A DNA stretch of 64,000 bases from Rhipidocladum racemiflorum. Its lineage: Eukaryota; Streptophyta; Magnoliopsida; Poales; Poaceae. The notes under the pieces were generated by a model that did no database searches, was not told where the DNA came from, and saw only the letters and a program-made list of their open reading frames with translations. Below, piece by piece: positions 10,997 through 20,949 of the stretch; position 1 is the stretch's first letter; each line of letters starts with the position of its first letter. Location of the stretch: NCBI GenBank assembly GCA_036346355.1, contig CM070592.1:29471967-29535966 (forward strand), given 5' to 3'. A program made the translations under genes and the position numbers.

Positions 10997-12561
10997 TGAA
11001 AGTGCATCTAGGCCCCTAAATTGGTTTTGGTTGATTAATGACAAACGATTAAAAGGACTAATGTCTTCAATGAGTTTGTGAACAGGTAAAAGAGTAAATG
11101 TGAGATTCTCTACATGCGAAGGAAACCCTCAAACGAATTCAAGCGAGTAAAACGGCTTCGTAATTTAATTTTTCTATGATTTGTGTCGTAGGAATGCCGT
11201 ACTATTAAGAGGGATGCATCGTAGATGATCTAGAGTAGTCTCTATGCTCAGATGAATGTTACTTCAAATCTTATTGAGATCCTAAGTCATCGTGCATGCA
11301 CCGGAATGTGTTTTTATCTAAGTTCAAGTCGGACATTCCGATATTACATCGGAAGTTCCGATGTGACCGGACATTCCGATGTGCATGTTTGCTTCAGTCC
11401 GATGCGTAGAAGATGTATCGGAAGTTCCGATATTTACGATCGGAAGTTCCGATACGTTGTAAAGCTTTCTAGGGTGCTCTCTGTAAAGATCGGAAGTTCC
11501 GATATTTAACATCGGAAGTTCCGATGTGTTCTAACCTGAAAAAGGGAGCTCTCTGGATTGATCGGACATTCCGATGATTAAGTCGGAAGTTCCGATGTTG
11601 ATATCGGATAGTCCGATGTGGACTTAGAAGCATTTTGTCAAGGGCAATTCTGGGAACATCGGAAGTTCCGATGTTGACATCGGAAGTTCCGATGCATCTT
11701 GTGTAACAGCTAAAGCGCACTCGAGTTCTGATTATTTGTACATATCGGACATTCCGATGTTGATATCGGAAGTTCCGATATGCAGTTGAGTGGGAGTATA
11801 ACGGCTAGTTTTTGCAAGAAACTATAAATACCCCACCCCTCTCTCATTTGAGGGTTACACACTCTATTTGGCAGAACTCTAGTGCACCTTGAGCCCTCTC
11901 TAGTCTACTTTTGAGCCCTCCTCTTTGATCTTAGGGATCATCCAAGAAGTGAGGACTAGAAGTGAGATTTGGAGCTAGAGTGAAAAGCAAGTGTCTTCCA
12001 TCTTGAGCATTAGAGTGTTCCTCCAAGATCGATCAACGAGCATTTGTTACTCTTGGAGGTTGAAGGACTCCTAGACGGCTAGGCGTCGTTCACGAGCTCC
12101 CAAGGATTGTGGGTTGCCGTGAAAAGTTTGTGAAGGCCGGCTCCGCCTCCGAAAGGAAAGGAACCAAATAGTGGAACCAAGCCTCAAGTGTGACCGAGGT
12201 TTGGGAGGAAAGGGTTGGAAAAGACCCGGCTCTTTGGAGCTTCCTCAACGGAGACGTAGGATTCCCTCAAGAATCCGAACTCCGGGATCAAATCCGCGTC
12301 TTTGCCTTCCTTACTTAAGCTTGTCTCTTTATTTAGTCGTATTATCGTTCTTAGATTGCTTCTCAAGTTCTTTCTCTCAGTTTTTAATTGTCCGTGTCAA
12401 AAGTAGATCGGACATTCCGATCTGGAATCGGAAGTTCCGATTACATCGGAAGTTCCGATCCAACTCCGGAAGTTCCGATACTCTTTCCGCTGCGACAAAT
12501 TTAGTTTAAATTTTAAATTGCCTATTCACCCCCCCCTCTAGGCAACTTTCTCATCTTTTCA
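10997..12561 (+). repeat. 3' LTR of the SIRE-like Copia
   Basis: It is collinear with 1132-2697 at offset 9865 and differs by one substitution and one missing C. It contains the same 18 palindromes (11327-11783 and 12406-12481) and the TATA box at 11823-11830. The right target duplication TACGT follows at 12562-12566. Confidence 0.95.
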
Positions 12562-12566
12562 TACGT

Positions 12567-13482
12567 ACAACATCAGAGTTCCTATGTGAGCACAATTACC
12601 CTCATCCGCTGTCTAGACCGAACATGGCCTAGGACCTACTAAGGAGTTCTCGTGTGATAAGAGTTTTGGCTTACGAGAAAGTATCCTTTAGCACTTCAAA
12701 CTATAAAATCGGATATTTGATCTATCCGCTTGCCGGTGCCACGGGAGGTGCCCCTCGGACCAGGGTTTTTTTTTTATTTCAGATTGGCACAAATATCGGC
12801 TCCCACTGAAATGACCGAAATTTCAAAATTTCGGCCAAATTTTGATCAAAATCAAATAAAAACAATAAAATTCAAATAAAAAACAATAAAATCCGAAATT
12901 GCCAAAATTTCGCTCTATACCGAAATGACCAAAATTTCTGAAATTTCGGCGAATAAAAATCCCTGCCTCAGACCAGGCTTTTGGAACCACCCGCTTGCCT
13001 TAACCCACGGCATCTTCGGACGAGCGCTCCTACGAAATCCGACGACAGCATGGCTTGGTCCGTCCGGATCCAGCCACGGCACGGCCGGTGAGTACACCCG
13101 CATCTCGCTGTTCGTCTGTTCCCATCATGGATTTGCCTATTCGTCTATTCCCCTCATGGATTTGCCGCAGAAAATTTTGCGTAGTTTCCAATTTCTTCGT
13201 CAGGTACAACGAGGTGGTCGATGTGAACCTCGTGCGCGACAAGGGCACCAGCAAGTTGTTTTCAACTCGTATTTCCAAAAATAATTACAGTTCTATCGGT
13301 TAAGGAAACCTTTCTAAGGTTGACCAATGGGTGTTAGGCTTTAGGACTGACTTAATATTCGTATGCCCTAGTAGTTCCTTAAGAACAATCTTTAGTGAGC
13401 ATTGCTAATTGGATAATCCGGTTTGGTATTCAGGCATCAAAAAATTGCCGCAGGAGAATCAAACTTCATCTTGTGTTCAGCA
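12567..13482. repeat. Duplicated block, copy A, second part
   Basis: The stretch matches 34333-35248. It includes an AT-rich segment (12775-12955) with many GAAATTTCGG-like short inverted repeats, and the RRM exon fragment listed separately. No complete gene is present. Confidence 0.88.
13201..13257 (+). pseudogene. RRM-domain exon fragment (RBMX2-like), copy A
   Basis: After a pyrimidine-rich tract and an AG (TTTCTTCGTCAG) the plus strand encodes RYNEVVDVNLVRDKGTSK. This is the beta2-beta3 part of an RNA recognition motif as found in RBMX2-type spliceosomal proteins and the related plant CCCH/RRM proteins. The reading stops making sense after about 13257. The neighbouring 13055-13200 part could be an unrelated upstream piece. 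No other exon was found, so this is a captured or relict fragment. The copy at 34967-35023 is identical. Confidence 0.45.
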
Positions 13483-13522
13483 CAACTTCGGTTTTGCTGA
13501 ATTAGGCAAGTTCCAAACCTTG
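13483..13522. other. Short segment present only in copy A
   Basis: These 40 bases sit exactly where copy B has a different segment of about 3.16 kb (35249-38407). Either A lost the long segment or B exchanged this one for it. Confidence 0.75.
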
Positions 13523-14426
13523 CTTATGTTGTTCAATTATTAGCTCCAACTTATATGATTCTCGTCGCCCCCTCACAGCATATATTAGGGGGGCTCCATT
13601 TATAATTTCGTCCTGGGTCCCCAAAAATTCAGGACCGGCCCTGCAGGCTGTTTGGCATCCTGGTTTTTTAATAGATTGAATAATGCAGCTTATTGTTGTA
13701 AAGTCTGGAATACCCTTTAAGGTTAAGGACTGTTTGGCACGGGGAGTAATGAGGGAGGACGGCGACGCAGGACATGGGACACGGGGAGTTGCGGTCCCGG
13801 TGGCGGCGCTTGTGGATGGCACAAGGGAATCGCGGGGAGGACGGCGACGCATGGAGGACGGCGGCACTCGGTTGAACCCTAGGCATGTCGCTGGTTGAAG
13901 AGGGGGAGGCAAATGAGAAAAGGTATGGAATTTTGCTTTATATATGAATGGCATTGGTGGGTAATTTTTACGAAGTTTAGTGGTAAATGGCTATTTCAAC
14001 CCATAAAATCAAGAAAAAGCCCCTCTTTATTGGCTTATGGCTTTTGGATATATGAGGATTTTGGCTTTTCAAAAACCTGGCTGAAAAGCCACCCGTTTAT
14101 TTGGGCTTTGACTTTTTTGGCTTTTAAGCCAACCAAAAAGCCGAAACAAACATGGCCTATGTATGCTCAATAGGCTAAAACCTTCTCATTTCACCTTCTC
14201 CGTCGTTTTCATCGTTTGAAACTTCAAACCTTTTACGAATTTCGTCTCTTCCTCGACTTGTTTCTGTAATCTTCTCATTCCAAGACTCACCAATGGCAAA
14301 GTGGAAGAAGAGCATCATGACCGAGGCTTGACGTACCATCGATCAACTACTCATACCTACGCTTATGAGAAAATATGATGAAATCTCTTGTTGCCTCGTA
14401 TCTACTAGAAAACAACACGACGAAGC
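13523..14426. repeat. Duplicated block, copy A, third part
   Basis: It matches 38408-39309, with more differences than the first part. The AAGCC-rich stretch around 13990-14160, ending AAGCCGAAACAAACATGGCC, looks like the end of a Tourist or hAT-type MITE, but I could not fix both termini. No gene recognised. Confidence 0.8.
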
Positions 14427-14610
14427 CACTGCTACAAAACACTTAATAGGTGTCGGTCTATTTATGTCGGTTTTTTTGGAACCAACACAAATAAAGTTTT
14501 TGTGTCGGTTCTTAAACTCAAAAATGGCGGGAAGACTATTTGTGTCGGTTCTAGTCAAAAACTGACACTAATAGTAATCATATTATTTGTGTCGGTTTTA
14601 GCAAAAAACC

Positions 14611-15301
14611 TGTAACACCCCCTAAAACGGACTCCAAATCTGCCCGAAACTGAGTACAATACGAACTCTAGTTCTTTTCATATCTACTCCATGGCAGCAC
14701 GTCCTCTTGATCTAACAACTCCAAATCTACCATGAGAACAGCACCTAGACCTTCCCCAAGGTTTCCCCATGGACATACCTTAGTCCGACGAACGACGAAC
14801 ACGAAGAATGCCTCTCGATCGCCCGATCTCGCTCGCACGCGTCGTGGCCACCGGTTCTCCTCGTCGCGGATCCTCCTACCGGCGAGGGCAGCACCATGGC
14901 GTGGCATGGCATCGAGGGGGACGCAGCAAGGGCACGTGGTGGAGCAAGGGGAGGCGCAAGGGTGAGGGAGGGGTGGCGGCTAGGGAGGAGGAGGCAATGG
15001 GGTGGAGGGGAAACAAGTGGGGGCTAGGGCTAGGGAGGGGACTTGTTTGGGGCGCAGGTAGGGCTAGGGCAGCAGTTTTACTGTCCTAGACCACCTCCAA
15101 AAGGCCCAAATATGTCCCACCTTCGGCCCATATGGACCCCCCAAGGCCCAACTCCCCCGGAAGGCCCAATTCCCCTCCGGAAAGGCCCAAAATCCCCCGG
15201 AAAGGCCCACACTTGCAGAAACGGCGCAAAAACATGTTACAAGAGTCGTACCTTATGGCCGAGATCGAAAATGACTCATACCGTCATTCCGTAGTATCAC
15301 A
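14611..15301 (-). repeat. 3' LTR (left) of the LARD-like element
   Basis: On the plus strand it begins TGTAACACCCCC and ends GTAGTATCACA. The GC-rich central part is full of incidental open frames, which are mirrored in the other LTR and are not genes. Confidence 0.9.
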
Positions 15302-15852
15302 TTCTACCCCCCTTAACTGGATTCGACCTCGAATCTTACACGTCAACTCTAAAACAATGTCCACTAGAGACTCATCTTCTTTGCGAACTCAACACACCCA
15401 CGCAAAGACTCAAACAATAGCAATGACAACTCCATTCTCCAAATCCATCTATTAACAAGAGTGACTTGGCTTAGCTTAACTAAGCACAACTTGACATGAT
15501 TCCTCATTTACTTCAATCTCTATCATGATTCATAAACTCCGAATGACACAATCACCTTGAAACACATCACTTTTTCATCATTAGTATTAAAACGGTCAAC
15601 CGAGGTTCCAAACTAGAACCCCCCCAAAAAGACCATTTACGCAAAACCCCATCTCTCCCAATTATTTGACCCCTTTTCGCAAGGAATCAAAATTTACTAA
15701 TGTCATCTTCGCTCATAGCCTACATCAACCATACTTTCCTTTCGACTGCCAACCACAATACACTTTTCATTCTATCCTCTCCCAGGCATAACACACACAC
15801 AGGGACGTCTAGCTAATACAATGTCCACGACAAAGCATTTTACATCACACTT
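15302..15852 (-). other. Left internal part of the LARD-like element
   Basis: This AC-rich sequence starts with an inverse polypurine tract (CCCCCCTTAACTGG on the plus strand). No coding frame or known motif was seen. It is interrupted at 15853 by a Copia element. Confidence 0.6.
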
Positions 15853-17271
15853 TGAAGGATCATTGTTTTTGATCCAATTGTTTTTGATGATGAGTATTTG
15901 AAAAGAGTTGAAATTGATTTGATTATTTGATAAGATTTGAAAGTGGTTTGATTATTTAGTGGTTGTATGGATTAATGTGAGTCAAGTCGCGGACTTGGGC
16001 TCGGAAATTGTTTGTGTGTTTTTGTTCATGTGCAGGTGTTGCTTGAGGTCGAACGTGGTCAGTGACAGGACCGAGACTAGGTTCAAGGGAGGAACTGAGG
16101 TCGTGAGGGTCGAGGGTGTCATGCGAGACGTTCGGGCTAGAGAACGGTGCGCGTGAGATCGAGATCGTTGCAGCGTAGTGGCAGGAGGCTGTACGCGTGT
16201 ATACGGATTTTTGATACTTGCATTATGTGTGAATATGCATGCATGCATTGAGTGTGTGTGTGTGTGTGTGCATGCATGGAGTGTGTGTGTGAATGCATTT
16301 AATGCATGTGTGTGTGCATGCATGGAGTGTGTGTGCATGTGTGCGTGAGTGCATCGTGTGTGTGTGTTTGCATGCATGTGTGTGAGTGGCTTGTGTACAT
16401 GACGTGAATGCATAGTGACGAGAAAGGTGCATGTGGGTTAATGTGTAGTGTCGTGCTGTGTGTGATTCACGAGCTGGCCGACACTTCATTTAATAGCTGG
16501 ACTTTATGTCCGATCGGCTGGCATGAGGTAGCGTGTGCAGAGCAAGCTGTTTTGCCGAGTCCAAGAGAAATTCGCCCGGTTGGTTGCTGTCCGAAGGGAA
16601 GATGGCTGCCGTGAGTTGCTGTCCGAGAGGAGTTTTTGCAATCCGAGTCTGCGTGAAGTTCAGCCAGGCAATAGCAATCTGAGTCTGCGTGAAGACGGTG
16701 GAAAAAAAATAGAAAAAGGATTCCTAAGTCTAAACAGATTCTTTACAGATTTGTGGGTGACTCTTGTCCTTTAAATAGAGGGTTCTAGGGGCTTAGAACT
16801 CATCCAATGCAAAGGGCAAGAAGCAAAAGGTGCCTACAACAAAGAAAAGCTTTTGTGCTCTCTTTAGTTTGTTTAGGGTTTTCTAATCTTGTGAGATTAG
16901 AGATTTTGTTTAGGGTTTTCTAATCTTGTGAGATTAGAGATTTTGTTTAGGGTTTTCTAATCATTGAAGATTAGAAGATTTTTTTTTGGTGTCATCTTGT
17001 TGAAGATGGCTTTGGAATAAAAAGATAAGTTTATGCAATATTCTCTTTTTTTTTTTTTGCTTTGATTCTTGATTAGAAGGTTTGTTCGATTTTTTTGATA
17101 GAACTAGTTTTGATTTTTGTTCGACTTGTCTCGCTAATTAATCTAGGGTTTTGATCTCTACAATATTAGATATTCTTCCGCTATTTAGGGGTCTTTAATT
17201 TTCCGAAAGAAATAGTTGAATTTTATTCGGCATCTATTCACCCCCCCTCTAGTTGCCTACTCGGTCCTACA
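15853..17271 (+). repeat. 5' LTR of the truncated Copia
   Basis: It begins TGAAGGATCATTG and ends TCGGTCCTACA before the primer site. It contains a TG/CATG-rich microsatellite (about 16230-16400) and three tandem 37-bp units starting GTTTAGGG at 16871, 16908 and 16945. Long His/Thr-rich open frames opposite the microsatellite are artefacts of it. Confidence 0.8.
16230..16400. repeat. TG and GTGCATGCATG microsatellite inside a Copia LTR
   Basis: Alternating TG runs are mixed with TGCATGCATG units. Purine-pyrimidine alternation over about 170 bp is capable of forming Z-DNA. No gene is present. Confidence 0.85.
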
Positions 17272-17333
17272 AGTGGTATCAGAGCGAGGCTCTACTAAAC
17301 CATCTTAACAGGTGATTAGTAAAACGGTAAGTT

Positions 17334-19328
17334 ATGGCAACAGAGAAATACTCGAACAAACCGCCGATCTTCGATGGCACAGACTTCCCCCACTGGCGGA
17401 TCCGAATGACTGCATATCTTCAAGCTCAAGGTAACGCGATTTGGCGCAAGGTAAAAATTTCATACGAGCTTCCTTCTAATGATGATATTGATAAAATCGA
17501 GTTTGAAAAAGATGTTGAAAACAATAATAGAGCTAGAAACATATTGCTTCAAGGACTTGCTAGAAAAGAATTCGATAGAGTCTGTCATTTACTCACTGCT
17601 CATGAAATTTGGAAATCTCTTCAAGATTATCATGAGGGCACTGACTCTGTAAAAGAAGCTAGGCAAGATCAATTTAAAAAGGAATACACTAGATTTGAAA
17701 TGAACTCTGGAGAATCTCTAGATGATTGTTTTGCTCGCTTTAACAGAATCTTAAACAATCTTAGAGCTGTAGATGTAAAGTACACTGACTCTGAAAATGC
17801 TAGACATTTCCTATCATCTCTTGATCTTAAAATCTGGCAAATGAAAGTGACTGCTTTTAGGGAAGCTCATAAGATGAGTGAAATAACTTTGGATAAACTA
17901 TATTCTAGCCTCAAGACTTTTGAGATAGACATTGTTTCAAGAACTTCCAATGATAACTCTATGGCTCTTAATGCTAATTCTTCATATGATAATGCTACTA
18001 GTTCTTCATCATCATATTCCATTACTGCTTTGAGTGCTCTTAGTGATGAACAGCTAGATCAAATACCAGAAGATACACTTGCTCTTCTTTCCAAGCGTGT
18101 CAATGCAGCTTACATGAGATCAAGGGAGAGAAGAGGAGCCTCCATCCATCGCTACAAGCTGCGGCAAGGCCGGGCACATCCGTGCTAACTGTTTCAAGAA
18201 CAAAGATAAAGAGGAGAAGGAGCAAAGCAACTCCTCCAAGTCCTTCCGGCCAAAAGAGAGCAAGGACAAAAATAAGCAACGGACAAAGAAGATGCTCAAC
18301 AAAGTCTTCAGGCAATTGGTCGCTTAGACTTAGCGACATTGATGATTCAACTGACGATGAGAAGGAAGCGAAGCAAAGCGGTTGAGCGAGAAAGATTTCA
18401 CCGGATTTGTGCTTCATGGTGAAAGGGAACACTAGTGATTCTAGTGACAACGATAGCACCTCCAAATGACGGTGATGAGGTAATACCTTCGTATGATGAG
18501 CTTTGTGAAGTTTTAGTCATATTGAGAAAATCTTTAAGAAAATCTTCACTCAAAAATAAAAACTTAGAGAAAGATCTATCCATGCTGAAAACTGAAAACT
18601 TTGATCTTAGAAATTCAAATTCTGAAAAGACATGTGATTCTTGCTTAGATCTCAAATTTGAAATTAAATCTCTAAAAGAGGAACATATGATTAAACTAGA
18701 ACAAGTTTATGCCAAACAATTGAAAAATGAAAAACTTGTGAAAAATGTTGGTTGCTCTCTTGATGGTTTACATGGTCAAACTTCTTGTTCTAAATGTCCC
18801 ATACTAGAATTGAAGTTGCATGATGCAGATGCTAAGATTACTCAATTGTTTAATGATTTGCTTACACATGAAGTTCTTTCATGCTCAACTTGTCGCAAGC
18901 AAAAAGAAAAAGTAGATGTTTCCTGTAATAATTGTTTAACACTCTCTCGAAAAATTGATTACTTGGAAAAGTCTTTAGAACGTTTTACTAAAGGAAAGAA
19001 AAATCTAAATATGATTTTGGATCAATCAAGAGTCAGCACTCATCACAAAGGTTTAGGTTTTGATCCTTACGTTCATCACAAATCATATGCTCCTACTATT
19101 GTTAAAACTCTTGAAAGTGGAAAGTTTGAAATTGTCAAAGAACCTGAGAAAACTGTCTTCAAATCTGCTGGAATTTTATCTTCTACTATGATGAATACAA
19201 ATGTTATACCTTCTAAAGTCAAACCATTTGTTAAGTACAATTGCACTCATTGTGGAAAAGATGGTCATTTGATGAATTTTTGTTTTAGACTAGCCAAACA
19301 ACGAGAGAAAGGAAAATTCAAAGGCTAA
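17334..19328 (+). pseudogene. gag: gag of the truncated Copia, frame-broken
   Basis: The ATG at 17334 begins a UBN2-type gag (FDGTDFPHWRIRMTAYLQAQG, later HEIWKSLQDYHEGTDSVKEA) that is open to the TAA at 18186-18188. A one-base insertion near 18165 disrupts the first zinc knuckle: its CGKAGHIRANC part lies in the neighbouring frame. A third frame (18435-19328) encodes the C-terminal portion. That portion is Lys/Glu-rich with heptad patterns and several CxxC pairs (CDSCLDL, CSKCPIL, CSTC, CNNC), then a second knuckle CTHCGKDGHLMNFC (about 19243-19284). Two knuckles and a long coiled-coil tail suggest relatedness to the SIRE/Maximus type. The frame ends at a stop at 19326-19328. Confidence 0.8.
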
Positions 19329-20930
19329 GTCTAACTTTAGACAAACACGTATCATTTCTCCACATGTTCCGCTAGTGAAAGCAAACAAAATACCTGGAAA
19401 TTCATCTACTTTGCATTCACAAGCTTTTGTACGATCACCTCCTCGTCGAGTGATTCGATCTTTGGATACCTAAATCATATTTCTCTAACCCCAAATTGAA
19501 TCCTCAACATCTTCTGTTCATAACATGTAGGTGGTACGAGAAGGGAAGGAGAACATCCGGGTTGTTGATTCAGATGCTGCCAACACATGACAGCAACCCA
19601 AGTTGGTTCTCCTCCCTAACAAAAGCATCCTGGGAACGAAACGATCACTTTTGGAGATGCTACTCTTTGGGACGCGTCATTGCAAAAGGTACTGTGAAGG
19701 TGAATGATCACTTTACTTTAAAGAATGTCTCTTTGGTGTCTAAACTGAAATTCAACCTTCATGCGTATCTCAATTGTTGGATGAAAACTTTGAAGTGAGT
19801 TTTAAACCAAATGCATGTAGAGTACTCGATGCTTCCGAAACTTGACTCTTGAGATATCTAGACTTGGAAAAATTTTCATAGCAAATTTTAGCAATGCTTC
19901 AAGTTCACATTGTTTTGTTGCTTCGTAATCTAGAAATCTCAATTTTTGGCATCGTCGGTTAGGTCACATGGGCTTTGATCTGTTATCTAGATTGAGTGGT
20001 CTAGACTTAATTCGTGGCTTGCCAAAATTAAAATCTTGCAAAGACATTGTTTGTGCTTCCTGTCGACATGGTAAGATGGTTGGAGCCCCTCATGCTCCTG
20101 TCTCTCTGTAATGACCACTGGCCCCTGGTCAACTTCTTCACATGGATACAGAGGGACCATCTCGAGTACAATCGTAGGAGGTAAGTGGTACTTTCTAGTA
20201 ATAGTTGATGATTATTCGAGATACTCTTGGGTGCATTTTCTGTCTTCAAAAGATGAGATTTTTGGACTCTTTCATGTCTTCATTAAGAGATTGATAAATG
20301 AATTGCCTAACTCATTGAAAGCCATAAGAACAGATAATGGTACAGAATTCAAAAATGCCTTGTTTAAATCTTTTTGTGAAACTAATGGGATTGAACATCA
20401 ATTTTCTTCGCCATATTCTCCCTCACGAGAATGGTGTTGTAGAAAGGAAAAATAGAACTTTGATTCAAATGGCTAGAACTATGCTAGATGAATACAACAC
20501 TTCAAGAAAATTTTGGGCTGAGGCAATTTCTTCTGCTTGCTATATATCAAATAGGGTCTATCTCAGAGCTTTACTTGGTAAAACATCTTATGAACTGAGA
20601 TTTGATCGTAAACCATCTGTTTCTCATTTACGAGTGTTTGGTTGCAAATGCTTTATTCTTAAACATGGAAATCTTGATAAATTCGAAGCTCGTAGTACAG
20701 ATGGTATTTTCCTTGGCTATTCGTTGCACTCTCGTGGATATCGTGTACTTGATTTATCGACTAACAAATTGTTGGAGACATGCGATGTTACTTTTGATGA
20801 GGCTAGCCACAGGCTAGACCCGACATTTCAGGTTCACGAGAAGATTTAGAGCCAATCTTTTTGGATAAAAGATTCAAGAAAATGATGAAGATAATGATGA
20901 TGATGAGCTCATACCTACTGAGCAGGAAGA
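19329..20930 (+). pseudogene. pol: Protease and integrase of the truncated Copia, degraded
   Basis: The protease region (about 19500-19800) is scrambled over frames; I see only weak traces around VVDSDAAN-like and LKNVSLVSKLKFNL segments. Pre-integrase traces (HRRLGHMGFD, CASCRHGKMVG) lie near 19950-20085. The integrase core is clearer: VIVDDYSRYSWVHFLSSKDE (about 20195-20255), RTDNGTEFKNALF with the second catalytic Asp (about 20328), and the third-acidic region near 20430, where a frame change occurs. From 20455 to 20849 the integrase C-terminus continues (MARTMLDEYNTSRKFWAEAI, HLRVFGCKCFILKH, GIFLGYSLHSRGYRV). It cannot be translated as one chain. Confidence 0.78.
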
Positions 20931-20949
20931 TGTTCCTGAACCAATTGAT

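Larger units (their letters stand above)
1132..12561 (+). mobile_element. Complete young Ty1/Copia retrotransposon, SIRE/Maximus-like
   Basis: The element has two LTRs (1566 and 1565 bp), 5-bp target duplications, a tRNA-Met type primer binding site, gag, pol in Copia order (protease, integrase, reverse transcriptase, RNase H), a long post-pol spacer, a third reading frame and a polypurine tract. A gag with a long coiled-coil C-terminus and an extra frame after pol fits the SIRE/Maximus lineage, which is known for large size and an additional ORF. The two LTRs differ at only one substitution (about 1440 versus 11305) and one C in a homopolymer, so insertion was recent. The coding region nevertheless has several frame breaks. 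It is therefore either a defective element mobilised in trans, or the assembly contains indel errors. Confidence 0.93.

Noticed and set aside
14732..15089. Several Arg-rich frames, mirrored at 30620-30977
   Set aside because: They occur identically in both LTRs of the LARD-like element and have no protein features.
15982..16489. Long His/Thr-rich minus-strand open frames
   Set aside because: They are translations of the CA/TG microsatellite inside a Copia LTR.
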